Shown: in pieces, positions 46,484 through 54,123 of the stretch
Layout of the letters: each line of letters starts with the position of its first letter
Numbering within the stretch: the stretch's first letter is position 1
Source: Leptolyngbyaceae cyanobacterium M33_DOE_097
GTDB lineage: Bacteria > Cyanobacteriota > Cyanobacteriia > Leptolyngbyales > Leptolyngbyaceae
NCBI GenBank assembly: GCA_015296075.1
Contig: DVDV01000360.1
Location: 1 to 54,123, forward strand
Direction: 5' to 3'
DNA: 54,123 nucleotides
The notes under the pieces: model-generated
What the model was told of the DNA's origin: nothing
Seen by the model: the letters and a program-made list of their open reading frames with translations, nothing else
The model's database searches: none
Made by a program: the position numbers and the translations under genes

Positions 46484-46675
46484 ATGACCCCTGCAACCTA
46501 TGCCAGGTTGATCCGCTTTTTGCAAGAAGAGTTAGCCATTTCGGCATCGTCACTGGCTCTTGCTCTACGTCATGTTGAACAAGATCCGGGTCCATTACCC
46601 ATGGTTTTGTGGCAATACGGTCTGGTCACTTTAGAACAGCTTGATCAGATTTATGATTGGCTCGAACAGGCGTAA
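46484..46675 (+). CDS. DUF2949 family small protein
   Basis: A 63-residue protein of the DUF2949 family, known from cyanobacteria and of unknown function. It reads TYARLIRFLQEELAISASSL, then LRHVEQDPGPLPMVLWQYGL and VTLEQLDQIYDWLEQA, a compact helical unit. AGGAGG lies about ten bases before ATG. The start overlaps the stop of the 14-codon upstream frame (TAATG), so translation may be coupled. A clear terminator follows at 46727. Confidence 0.85.
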   Translation: MTPATYARLIRFLQEELAISASSLALALRHVEQDPGPLPMVLWQYGLVTLEQLDQIYDWLEQA

Positions 46676-47087
46676 TCGTTCTCACAAAAAGAAGGACAGC
46701 TAAGGTATGAAACCTTCCAACCAATGAAGCGGGTCTGTAACGAGGCCCGCTTTGCGCTTAATCAGGCAGGTTCTGCAAGCGACGACTGTTAGAATGATGT
46801 GCGTGCGTGTAAAGAAGGTTTACTGTCTGACCATCCTGGTTGAGAGTTAATAATTGTGTCTGGTCTATCGCTAAAAGAGAAATAATTCGATACATTTAGC
46901 GGTCTCTTTAGCAACCAGCGATCGCCGTCACCATCAACACCGTTGTTATCCACTACCTTTTTTAGTAGCTACGAAATGAGTAAGCTGATCCGTAAGTCCG
47001 CCCATTTCCAATAAAGCCGTTGACCGTTTCAAATGGGTGACTGATCGCTAAATTGCCCTGACGATTGCCCCTTGTGATTGGTTTCTA
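46676..47087. other. Region before the WD40 kinase gene with competing hairpins
   Basis: No gene. It begins with the DUF2949 terminator. CGCTAAAAGAGA (46869-46880) can pair either with TTTAGCG (46895-46901) or with TCTCTTTAGC (46903-46912), two mutually exclusive hairpins about 180 bases before the kinase start. The rest holds no motif that I recognise. Confidence 0.35.
46727..46753 (+). terminator. Terminator after the DUF2949 gene
   Basis: AAGCGGG (46727-46733) pairs with CCCGCTT (46746-46752), with an inner TC/GG contact, and is followed by a short T run (CTTTG). The hairpin is strong but the T tract is weak. Confidence 0.65.
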
Positions 47088-49019
47088 ATGAGCTATTGCT
47101 TAAATCCGTATTGCCAGCATCCCAATAACCTAGAATCTGCTCGCTTTTGTATTAATTGTGGGTTTCGGCTGTTGTTGGGCGATCGCTATCGGGCGATGCA
47201 ACAAATTGGGCAAGGCGGGTTTGGCAAAACGTTCTTAGCGGTTGACGAATACAAGCCATCGCGGCCCCGTTGTGTGATTAAACAGTTTTTTCCAGAGCGA
47301 CAGGGCACCACGGATCTGGCGCGATCGCACGAACTGTTTGAACGAGAAGCGATTCAACTGGAGCGTTTGGGCAATCATCCTCAAATTCCAGAGTTGCTCG
47401 CGCATTTTGAGCAAGATGGCTACCACTTCTTAGTGCAGGAATATATCGATGGTGCCAACCTGCTACAAGAGATCGGCCAAAAAGGAGCCTTTAGCGATCG
47501 CCAGATCTGGCAGTTGTTAGTGGATTTGTTGCCCGTGCTGGACTATATCCATGAGCATCAGGTGATTCATCGCGATATCAAGCCGCAAAACATCATTCGG
47601 CGACGGAATGGGCAACAGTACGTGCTGGTCGATTTTGGTGCGGCTAAGTCGATTAACGCGAATGACCTGGTGCATACGGGCACGAGTATTGGCAGTCCCG
47701 AATTTGTGCCACCCGAACAGGTGATCGGCAAAGCCACTTATGCAAGCGACCTCTACAGCCTGGGTGTGACGTGTCTCTACCTGTTAACAGGGGTGCGTCC
47801 CGCCGATCTGTATGACACCGAAGAAGGCTTGTGGAACTGGCAACCGCGCCTAGTTTTACCTGTGAGTACGAGTTTGAGCCATGTCCTCGATCGCATGATT
47901 CAAGGGCCGGTGAAGCGGCGTTATGGGTCAGCCGCTGAAGTCTTAAAGGATTTGCATCACCCTGATTTGTTAGCGCAATTAGCAGCGGAGAGTGCGACTG
48001 TCATTCAACCGCAACCCCTGGTAGCGACTCCACCACCTGATCTAAAACCGGAGCCAACCTCGTTTGCCACAACGCGCATGCCAGCCAGCCGACTGAATCT
48101 GAGCGATCGCTGGGTTTGCACGCAGACCTTGAGTGGGCATCAAAACTGGGTGCGAGCGGTGGTGGTGCATCCTAACAACGAGCTACTCATTAGTGGGAGT
48201 GGCGACAAGACGCTGCGCTTCTGGCGCTTGCCTGATGGCGAGTTGATACGTGAGATTGTGGCGCATACGTCGTGGGTGCGGGCGATCGCGCTCAGCTCTG
48301 ACCAGCAAACGCTTGCGAGTGCCAGCAATGACCGCACCATTAAGTTGTGGAATTGCCACACCGGTGATTTGCTCAACACCCTAACCGGCCACCAGGACTG
48401 GGTGCGAGCCGTAGTCTTTAACCCTGGCGGACAAGTTTTGTTTAGCGGTAGTCAAGATAAGACGATTCGCGTTTGGGATGTCGCGACCGGAAAATCACTG
48501 CTTGCTTTGAATGGGCATGAACATTGGGTTGTTTGCTTGGCCTGTGGCAAAACCGCCGACGGAAAGGTGCGCTTGTTTAGCGGCAGTCGAGACGCCACAA
48601 TTCGAGTCTGGAGCGGTAACAATGGTGCATTGCTGCAAACCCTGAGTGGTCACGAAGGCACTGTCAATGCGCTTGCTCTGCATCCCAATGGCAAGACGCT
48701 GATTAGCGGCAGTGATGATGGCACGATTCGCCTGTGGAACTTGCAGACGGGGCATTGCCTGCAAAACTTAACAGAAAACGCTGGAGCTGTTTATGGTTTA
48801 GCGATCAGCTCAGATGCAAATTGGCTAGTCAGTGGAGGACAGAACAAGGCGCTAAAAGTGTGGCATTTGCCAACGCGCACCCCTCAGGCCGATCTGACAG
48901 GGCACGCAGGTTGGATTTGGGCGATCGCGTTTAGCCAAAATGATGAATTCCTCGTGAGCGGCAGTTGGGATGCCACCGTCAAAATCTGGCAACGCACCAG
49001 CCGTCCCCCCCAGGCTTGA
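47088..49019 (+). CDS. Ser/Thr protein kinase with zinc ribbon and seven WD40 repeats
   Basis: A 643-residue signalling protein. Residues 1-26 form a zinc ribbon (Cys4, Cys9, Cys21, Cys24). The kinase domain (about 33-290) is complete: glycine loop IGQGGFGKTFLA, VIKQF lysine, HRDIKPQNI near residue 159, DFGAAKSI, and SPEFVPPEQ. All catalytic residues are present, so it should be active. After a Pro-rich linker (about 305-345) seven WD40 repeats form one beta-propeller (LSGHQNWVRAVVVHPNNELL to SWDATVKIWQRTS), a platform for partners. Cyanobacteria have several such kinases with unknown substrates. It ends six bases before the convergent methyltransferase stop, without room for a shared terminator. 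Confidence 0.93.
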   Translation: MSYCLNPYCQHPNNLESARFCINCGFRLLLGDRYRAMQQIGQGGFGKTFLAVDEYKPSRPRCVIKQFFPERQGTTDLARSHELFEREAIQLERLGNHPQIPELLAHFEQDGYHFLVQEYIDGANLLQEIGQKGAFSDRQIWQLLVDLLPVLDYIHEHQVIHRDIKPQNIIRRRNGQQYVLVDFGAAKSINANDLVHTGTSIGSPEFVPPEQVIGKATYASDLYSLGVTCLYLLTGVRPADLYDTEEGLWNWQPRLVLPVSTSLSHVLDRMIQGPVKRRYGSAAEVLKDLHHPDLLAQLAAESATVIQPQPLVATPPPDLKPEPTSFATTRMPASRLNLSDRWVCTQTLSGHQNWVRAVVVHPNNELLISGSGDKTLRFWRLPDGELIREIVAHTSWVRAIALSSDQQTLASASNDRTIKLWNCHTGDLLNTLTGHQDWVRAVVFNPGGQVLFSGSQDKTIRVWDVATGKSLLALNGHEHWVVCLACGKTADGKVRLFSGSRDATIRVWSGNNGALLQTLSGHEGTVNALALHPNGKTLISGSDDGTIRLWNLQTGHCLQNLTENAGAVYGLAISSDANWLVSGGQNKALKVWHLPTRTPQADLTGHAGWIWAIAFSQNDEFLVSGSWDATVKIWQRTSRPPQA

Positions 49020-49025
49020 GCTTGA

Positions 49026-50189
49026 CTAGGTGCGCTGCATCACCAAAATCGAATCTTCGTGTGTCGTTTGCACTGCCAATCGCTGCTCAGTTGTTTCAAT
49101 CGCAAGTGTCCCAAAAGTTGAAATGACCTGGCTGAGTTGAATGTGTCGAGCCGGTTTACTAAACGCAAACACACAATAACCACCCGGTTTGAGAACGCGG
49201 GCAAGCGTGGCGAGGCAGGCACCCATGCGATCGCGAAAATCATGGGATTGGATCAACGATTCATGCAGGGTTTGCCACTGCGAATGACCTAAAAAGTGTA
49301 GCCGCAATCGATGATCGCGCACATAGCCGCACGCCCCAGGGTAAGGTGGAGCCGTGATGATGGCATCTACTGACGCATCTGCTAACGGCAGAGTGGCTGC
49401 ATCCATCTGCCAAACCTGAGAGCGTCGCTGCCCCCATGTTTGCGGAAAGGTCGCGTGCTGATACAACCGCCGAATTTTGGTCAGCAGGCGCGATCGCACA
49501 TCCCGATATTCATACAACTCAGGATATTGCTCAGGCGGGTAAGAGGCTTTCCGTAAATAAGGAGATGTTTGGCTCGTCGGGTAAGACAAATAGCCCGGTC
49601 GCGTGTGGTGCAAAATGCCCAGCAAACACGCCATTAAAAAGAAATTTTCTTGCGGTTTGAGCAGCTCAAAAGCAGCCCCAATCTCGCGTAGTGTATCGGG
49701 TTGAAAGAATGCCTGCACCCAGGCAGAGTGCTGGTTTAAGTCAAACGTGGGAGCCAGCGTCTCAACCTGATCGACGATCGCGATCGCCTGTTGAACCGCC
49801 AACCTTACACTATTGGGCATTTCAAGCTTGGCGCGAGTCAAAGCATAGGCATAGGGGTTGAGGTCGTTTGCCCAGGCAAGGCGATCTGCTGCCGCGACTT
49901 CAAAGGCGACCGTCCCCGAACCCGAAAAAGGATCCAGCACAATATCCCCTGGCTTTGAGTAGAGGTCGATCAACACTTGCACCACAGCAGGGGATAAGCG
50001 GTGTTCGTAAGGCGAGAGTTGATGAATGTTCGATCGCGATCGCTCAAAGGATCGATACCAAAGTGCCTGGTCGAGCTGACGCGCCGTTTCAGGATTTTCA
50101 AACAGGTTGAGTTGTCTGCCCTCGCGAAAGGGTGGCTCGGCGATCGCGGCGAGTGGGCGATCGGTTGTGGTCTGGCTGCGTCGTCTCAT
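49026..50189 (-). CDS. Solitary DNA methyltransferase (amino-methyltransferase type)
   Basis: A 387-residue S-adenosylmethionine-dependent DNA methylase. Motif I is VLDPFSGSGTVAFEVA (residues 86-93 core), followed by DLNPYAYALTRAK. The catalytic motif IV is ITAPPYPGACGY (about 278-283), a variant of (D/S)PPY typical of N4-cytosine or N6-adenine enzymes. Motif I precedes IV, a permuted order. No restriction endonuclease or specificity subunit is adjacent, so it is an orphan methylase; the target is unknown. The gene overlaps the exported-protein gene by ATGA (50186-50189), so the pair is translationally coupled. It could also be a distant methylase of RNA or another substrate. Confidence 0.82.
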   Translation of the reverse strand: MRRRSQTTTDRPLAAIAEPPFREGRQLNLFENPETARQLDQALWYRSFERSRSNIHQLSPYEHRLSPAVVQVLIDLYSKPGDIVLDPFSGSGTVAFEVAAADRLAWANDLNPYAYALTRAKLEMPNSVRLAVQQAIAIVDQVETLAPTFDLNQHSAWVQAFFQPDTLREIGAAFELLKPQENFFLMACLLGILHHTRPGYLSYPTSQTSPYLRKASYPPEQYPELYEYRDVRSRLLTKIRRLYQHATFPQTWGQRRSQVWQMDAATLPLADASVDAIITAPPYPGACGYVRDHRLRLHFLGHSQWQTLHESLIQSHDFRDRMGACLATLARVLKPGGYCVFAFSKPARHIQLSQVISTFGTLAIETTEQRLAVQTTHEDSILVMQRT

Positions 50190-50779
50190 TGTTCTGACTC
50201 GGTTAGCAGTTGAAACGACGCGAGAAACCCATCAATACTCTTGGTCAAGTTTCGCTCGACCTTGCTATCAACTAAGGTCAAGACTTGATACAAACGCTTG
50301 TTGACGAAGTAAAAACGGGCTTTGCCAACCCAGCCATCGGCCTGTCGAAACCGAATCTCCCTACCAGGGTAATCACCCAGACTGATTTTGCGTTCTGACA
50401 AGAGGGTGGCTCGATTCGACTTCAGCATGCCATCTCGCCCTGAGTTGAGGGATGCCTCAATCACATCAGGGGAGACAGTCTCTTCCTCAATGAAGTTGAA
50501 GTCGTTGTAAGCAACGGCGTACATGCTCGATTCTTGTTCGCGAAACACATACAGCATGGTCACGGTTTCTGCGATCGCATCCGTAATTGGAACGGTCCGC
50601 TGCAATGTTTGGGGCGTCCCCGGAAACAGGATCGAGAAACCTCCAGCTTGAGAAACATGCCTGCGCCAAACCGACTGGGCCACTTGCATCGGTGGTACAG
50701 AGGCCAAAATCACAGGTGTGGGCACTCCTAAGAGCGAACCCAGCAGCAGGGCAAACGTAAACAGACGAGCGATGACCAT
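50186..50779 (-). CDS. Exported protein of unknown function
   Basis: A 197-residue protein with a signal peptide (ARLFTFALLLGSLLGVPTPV, cleavage likely near AQS at 33-35). The mature part reads GFSILFPGTPQTLQRTVPI, MYAVAYNDFNFIEE and YPGREIRFRQADGWVGKARF, then VNKRLYQVLTLVDSK and SIDGFLASFQLL. This beta-rich pattern is seen in small cyanobacterial exported proteins, but I cannot assign a family with confidence. ATG 50779. Its stop overlaps the methyltransferase start by four bases; aroE lies 86 bases upstream. A periplasmic protein coupled to a DNA methylase has no obvious logic. Confidence 0.7.
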   Translation of the reverse strand: MVIARLFTFALLLGSLLGVPTPVILASVPPMQVAQSVWRRHVSQAGGFSILFPGTPQTLQRTVPITDAIAETVTMLYVFREQESSMYAVAYNDFNFIEEETVSPDVIEASLNSGRDGMLKSNRATLLSERKISLGDYPGREIRFRQADGWVGKARFYFVNKRLYQVLTLVDSKVERNLTKSIDGFLASFQLLTESEQ

Positions 50780-50865
50780 GGTTGGATAAGAAGATTGAAA
50801 ATCGATGCTGAAGGTTACTCCAGGCTTAGGTTTGGGGCGAAAAACGTTCTTTTACCTTCGCCTGC

Positions 50866-51738
50866 TCAGTCTGAGAAGCCGAGTGCTTGCCGCAAGGCTT
50901 GCCGCATCACATCGACGGGTACTTCTTGTTGCAACCAGATTTGCAGCGCGGCGGATCCCTGTTGAACCAACATCTCTAAGCCATCGATCGCCATCAGCCC
51001 CCTCTCTGCGGCAAGTTTCAGTAACTGCGTCGGGTTTGGTGTGTAAATCAAGTCATAGACAATGCTGTTTGATGGCAGTTGGGCGATCTCAGCCACGGTC
51101 AGGGGCGAGGCATCAGTTTGAGGATGCATCCCAACGGGGGTGGTATTGACCAGTAGATTGGCTTCTACCAGACGGTTAGGCAGCTGCTCCCAGGTATCGA
51201 CTAAGAGGCGATCGCCCAGGTCTGAGTTTTGCCAACTGGCGTGAAACACTGCTAACTTTGCGGCATCGCGTCCAATCACCATGATGGATTGGCAACCTAA
51301 CTGGGCACATCCCGCCACTACTGCCCGCGCCGCACCACCACAACCGAGCACAACCGCCTGGGTTTGGCTCCAATCGTGGGCGATCGCCTGTAAGGGTGCG
51401 AGAAACCCAACCACATCTGTGTTGGTGCCACTCCAACCCGTTTCGGTGCGCCAGACCGTATTGACAGCCCCAATTGCCTGGGCGACTTCTGAGACTTCGG
51501 TGAGGTAAGGCAAAATAGCCTGCTTGTGGGGAATGGTCACGCTAAAGCCCCGCACGCCAATTGCGGCAAATCCTTGAATAGCTGGCTCTAATGCCTCTGG
51601 ATGAATCGCAAACGGCAGATACACGTAATTTGCACCCAGATGAGCCAGGGCAGCATTGTGCATTACAGGCGAAAGCGAATGGGCGATCGGATAGCCAATT
51701 ACGCCGAGTAGCTGAGTTTTTCCGTCAATCACAGGCAA
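50866..51738 (-). CDS. aroE: Shikimate dehydrogenase
   Basis: NADP-dependent reduction of 3-dehydroshikimate to shikimate in aromatic amino acid synthesis; cytoplasmic. The 290-residue protein has the shikimate-site GVIGYPIAHSLSPVMHNAAL and SVTIPHKQAILPYL (catalytic Lys in PHK), TNTDVVGFL, and the NADP motif VVLGCGGAARAVVAGCAQLG. The C-terminal GLEMLVQQGSAALQIWL is conserved. The start is TTG 51738 or GTG 51732; no in-frame ATG fits. The first gene of a minus-strand group, it may be co-transcribed with the exported protein. Confidence 0.95.
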   Translation of the reverse strand: MPVIDGKTQLLGVIGYPIAHSLSPVMHNAALAHLGANYVYLPFAIHPEALEPAIQGFAAIGVRGFSVTIPHKQAILPYLTEVSEVAQAIGAVNTVWRTETGWSGTNTDVVGFLAPLQAIAHDWSQTQAVVLGCGGAARAVVAGCAQLGCQSIMVIGRDAAKLAVFHASWQNSDLGDRLLVDTWEQLPNRLVEANLLVNTTPVGMHPQTDASPLTVAEIAQLPSNSIVYDLIYTPNPTQLLKLAAERGLMAIDGLEMLVQQGSAALQIWLQQEVPVDVMRQALRQALGFSD

Positions 51739-52035
51739 CCCACAAATCGAAGTTCAACACATTTAAGTTCAATTGTATTGTCGCACTCCTCAAGCCATTC
51801 CTGAGTCTACGAGTAGACCCGACAAACAAAATTCTGATCAACGCTACCTAAGTTTTGCGTTGGGTTGATTTACATCGCTGAATCTACTCCCTTTCTGATT
51901 GGCTTTTACCAAGCAACAAATCCTTGAAGCGATCGCGGTTGATCATCTCACATAAAGCAGAAGACGTTTGACAATCAAGCCGTTCGCTTAAGATCGAAGA
52001 ACTCGCGTTAACCTGCTCATTCTGGAGCTACCGTC
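51739..52035. other. Divergent promoter region aroE / Uma2 gene
   Basis: Nothing but presumed promoters is seen. No terminator or operator is recognised. A HIP1 core lies near 51930. Confidence 0.3.
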
Positions 52036-52692
52036 ATGGTTGTTCAAATTCCGCTTCAACGCATTCAAGTACCACCCGGACAACGAGTCGTGTTGCGCGA
52101 TGTCAGTTGGGAAGAATTTGAAGCCATTTTGCAGGAGTTGGGCGATCGCGGCATTGCCCGTGTTGCCTACTACGACGGTCTATTAGAGATTATGTCCCCC
52201 TCGCCAGAACACGAATATTTCAAACAAACAATCAGCATCGCGATCGAAGACATGGCAGAAACCCTGGAACTCGACTATGAGAGCTATGGTTCTGCAACCT
52301 GGCGGCGACAGGCAAAACAAGTGGGGTTAGAGCCAGATAATTGTTTCTACTTTCAAAATGAGGCAAGGGTGCGCGGCAAGCTGCAATTTGACCTGAATCA
52401 AGACCCACCCCCTGACCTTGCGTTAGAAATTGACGTTACAAACCAGTCGCTTACACGTTTCCCGATCTATGCGCGGTTAGGTGTGCCAGAGCTTTGGTGC
52501 TACGATGCGGGAACGCTCAAGATTTATCGCTTACAACAAGAAGAATACAGTGAAGTGCAACAAAGTCAGATATTCCCGCAGTTAAATATTAGTGAACTTC
52601 CACAACTAATCGAAGCCAATCGCGCAGATGGACGCTTGGCATTACGGCGATCGCTGCGAGCCTGGGTCAAAGCCCAAATTAAGCAGGCTTAG
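52036..52692 (+). CDS. Uma2 family (DUF820) nuclease-fold protein
   Basis: A 218-residue Uma2-family protein with a PD-(D/E)XK-like fold. Key features are RVAYYDGLLEIMSPSPEHEY, then the expected acidic core PPDLALEIDVTNQS (Asp and Glu of the motif) and ARLGVPELWCYDAGTLKIYR. Such proteins are highly amplified in cyanobacteria; a nuclease role is predicted from the fold but largely untested. The fold, the acidic residues and the length are normal, so it is probably intact. The upstream spacer is shared with aroE. Confidence 0.9.
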   Translation: MVVQIPLQRIQVPPGQRVVLRDVSWEEFEAILQELGDRGIARVAYYDGLLEIMSPSPEHEYFKQTISIAIEDMAETLELDYESYGSATWRRQAKQVGLEPDNCFYFQNEARVRGKLQFDLNQDPPPDLALEIDVTNQSLTRFPIYARLGVPELWCYDAGTLKIYRLQQEEYSEVQQSQIFPQLNISELPQLIEANRADGRLALRRSLRAWVKAQIKQA

Positions 52693-52769
52693 AGTAGAAC
52701 TGCGATCGCAGCTTGGGTAGAGTTTTGTAGGGGCGATCGCTGCAACGGATAGCTAGTGAGGGACTTTCC

Positions 52770-54017
52770 TTGTTAGAAAAAATTGTAGAAGCAGTCGAAG
52801 TACTGCAAGATCCAAACGATCGGGCTGAGGTGTATATCGCTATTGCTAAGCAATTTAATTTGCTGCATCAAAGTGAGCAAGCCATACTTTACGTTGAACG
52901 TACCCTGCAAGAAGTTACTCTCCTTTCAGTTGAAGCAGTATTTACTAGCAACAGCTTAAAGTGCAAAGCGGCGTCACAACTTGCAAAAGCAGGATTACAC
53001 AGCCGTGGTACTGCAATGCTTACGGAAGCTCTGCAACAGGCAGACGGCTTTGAAGATGCTGAAGACCGCGACTATATTCTCCTTGATGTTGCAGAGGCTT
53101 ATGCCGAAATTGGCATGTATGATTCTGCAATTCAGATCGGTTTACTGATCGACGATGACTACAACAAGATGTGGAGGCTGTTTGATCCGATCGCGGTGAC
53201 AGCGATTCTGCAGCACCGACATGAAGAAATTTTCAACATGCTGGCAGCGCTCGATGATAGCTGGGAGAGAAATCACTTCTTGCTGGAAGCGGCAAATACT
53301 TATTCTTCTCACAAGCAACCAGAGCGGGCGATCTCATTGATTTCATCGATGACTTGTGCAAGCAGTCAAGCCGAAGCTTTGGCAAAGCTTGTTAAGGAAT
53401 GTAATGAAATCATCCCTCAGGCTCAAAGCTTAGATTTACTGCACCAAGCAGAAGTTTATGCTGTTTCCGTAGAAGACATCGATATGCAAGCTCAAGCACT
53501 GCGAAAGATTGCAGAGCAATACATTCAGCTAAAACAGTTCACTCAAGCCCGTTCACTTTTAGAACAAGCTAAACAGCGTGCCCTGTCTGTGAATGTAACC
53601 CAGTTTTTAGAGCAAGTTCCTCATGATGTTGTACTCGATGGCATTGCAAGAGCATTTAGCAAATTACCAGAGTATGAAGCGACCGCCCAGATCGCCGATG
53701 CAATGACGGATCCAATATTGAGTGTGTTAGCTCTGTTAGAAGCCTCTAAAGACTCGGCTCAAGCGAATATCAGTGAATCCTTGAAAACTCAGATTTTGCA
53801 GGAGTTGAGCGCGATTGAAGCCGCCATTGCAGAAGAGTACTCTAACCTGGCCGATTTAAAGCGGGTGCGGCTTGCAGAGGTATGGTCAGAGCTAGAGCGG
53901 TTCGATCGCGTTCAGGCAATTGCTGAGCAAATAGAAGACCCAGGTCTGAAAGCCTTAGCGCTGCAATATGCAGGTATTGGTGTTACAGCATTTTCCGATC
54001 TAGTGAGGCGTATTTGA
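52770..54017 (+). CDS. Helical-repeat (TPR-like) protein, function unknown
   Basis: A 415-residue all-helical protein with TPR-like pairs of helices, for example EVYIAIAKQFNLLHQSEQAI, KCKAASQLAKAGLHSRGTAM, ILLDVAEAYAEIGMYDSAIQ and ALRKIAEQYIQLKQFTQARS. The AIAxxYxxxGxxxxA rhythm recurs about eight to ten times. It probably acts as a protein-interaction scaffold. No signal peptide is seen. The start is TTG 52770 (MLEKIVEAVEVL), with GAGGG about ten bases upstream; no in-frame ATG is nearby. It lies 77 bases after the Uma2 gene on the same strand and 37 bases before a transposase. Specific function unknown. Confidence 0.7.
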   Translation: MLEKIVEAVEVLQDPNDRAEVYIAIAKQFNLLHQSEQAILYVERTLQEVTLLSVEAVFTSNSLKCKAASQLAKAGLHSRGTAMLTEALQQADGFEDAEDRDYILLDVAEAYAEIGMYDSAIQIGLLIDDDYNKMWRLFDPIAVTAILQHRHEEIFNMLAALDDSWERNHFLLEAANTYSSHKQPERAISLISSMTCASSQAEALAKLVKECNEIIPQAQSLDLLHQAEVYAVSVEDIDMQAQALRKIAEQYIQLKQFTQARSLLEQAKQRALSVNVTQFLEQVPHDVVLDGIARAFSKLPEYEATAQIADAMTDPILSVLALLEASKDSAQANISESLKTQILQELSAIEAAIAEEYSNLADLKRVRLAEVWSELERFDRVQAIAEQIEDPGLKALALQYAGIGVTAFSDLVRRI

Positions 54018-54054
54018 TATACTAATTCAATCCATTTACTTCATTCTCAATCAA

Positions 54055-54123
54055 GTGCAACCCTACTCACTCGATCTTAGACAAAAAATTGTTGACGCTT
54101 ATGTTGAAGGTAATACGTCACAA
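54055..54123 (+). mobile_element. IS630-family transposase, 5' end only
   Basis: GTG 54055 starts a frame that runs off the window and reads QPYSLDLRQKIVDAYVEGNT. This is the conserved N-terminus of IS630/Tc1-type transposases (SLDLR-KIV-AY). Only 23 codons are visible, so completeness and the inverted terminal repeats cannot be judged. The left end of the element should lie between 54018 and 54054; IS630 members insert at TA, and several TA dinucleotides occur there. Confidence 0.75.

Noticed and set aside
46118-46484. Two overlapping ORFs on opposite strands (46118-46438 minus, 46254-46484 plus) as genes
   Set aside because: They overlap each other, lack good ribosome binding sites and known motifs; only the last 14 codons of the plus frame are mentioned as a possible leader.
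49026-50189. Restriction-modification system
   Set aside because: No endonuclease or specificity gene next to the methyltransferase; the Uma2 protein 1.8 kb away is on the other strand and belongs to a different family.

Overview
The window is a piece of a cyanobacterial chromosome, probably from a filamentous, Leptolyngbya-like lineage. That rank is inferred from gene content only. The octamer GCGATCGC and its core occur throughout. The genes include cytochrome b6f subunit petM, a high-light-inducible protein (HLIP), Rubisco activase with a Rubisco-small-subunit-like tail, Ycf39, an NblR-type regulator, phytoene desaturase/synthase and several families known mainly from cyanobacteria (DUF4327, DUF2949, DUF1517).

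Layout. 0.1-3.9 kb: housekeeping genes (SDR protein, hisB, PrxQ-type peroxiredoxin, Nudix hydrolase), an orphan antitoxin remnant and a palindromic intergenic element. 3.9-5.3 kb: rca on the minus strand. 6.1-17.4 kb: a minus-strand secretion cassette, transcribed PpiC-type foldase, then a type I secretion ABC transporter, then a 2541-residue surface protein. 17.8-20.3 kb: 1-Cys peroxiredoxin, an HLIP gene too short for ordinary ORF calling, and a DUF1517 protein. 20.5-26.3 kb: DUF2079 membrane protein, a fused solute-binding/permease protein, a CgeB-like glycosyltransferase and a universal stress protein. 26.5-33.6 kb: pgk, a FecR-domain protein with a 93-bp tandem repeat, ispD, and the crtP-crtB operon. 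34.0-39.2 kb: a full-length homologue of the eukaryotic phosphorylase kinase alpha/beta subunit, an Orn/Lys/Arg decarboxylase and a small conserved protein. 39.6-46.7 kb: small cyanobacterial proteins, pdxA, petM, a metal-sensing ArsR/SmtB repressor, ycf39, nadK, nblR, DUF192 and DUF2949. 47.0-54.1 kb: a zinc-ribbon/kinase/WD40 protein, then (minus strand) aroE, a secreted protein and a solitary DNA methyltransferase, then a Uma2 nuclease-fold protein, a helical-repeat protein and the first codons of an IS630-family transposase cut by the window end.

How the genes work together. The strongest unit is the secretion cassette. Its ABC transporter has a cyclic-nucleotide-binding-like domain and a C39 peptidase-like domain whose catalytic cysteine is replaced by threonine, so it should export without cleaving a leader. 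The giant protein next to it has no signal peptide, about 17 cadherin/CSPG-type repeats, one lysine and no cysteine that I can see. A second theme is light acclimation. Both crtP and the HLIP gene carry HLR1-like direct repeats (the RpaB box) in or beside the core promoter, and ycf39, whose product partners Hlips in other cyanobacteria, lies in the same window, as do nblR and petM.

All functional calls rest on recognising motifs and family resemblance by eye. No searches were run.
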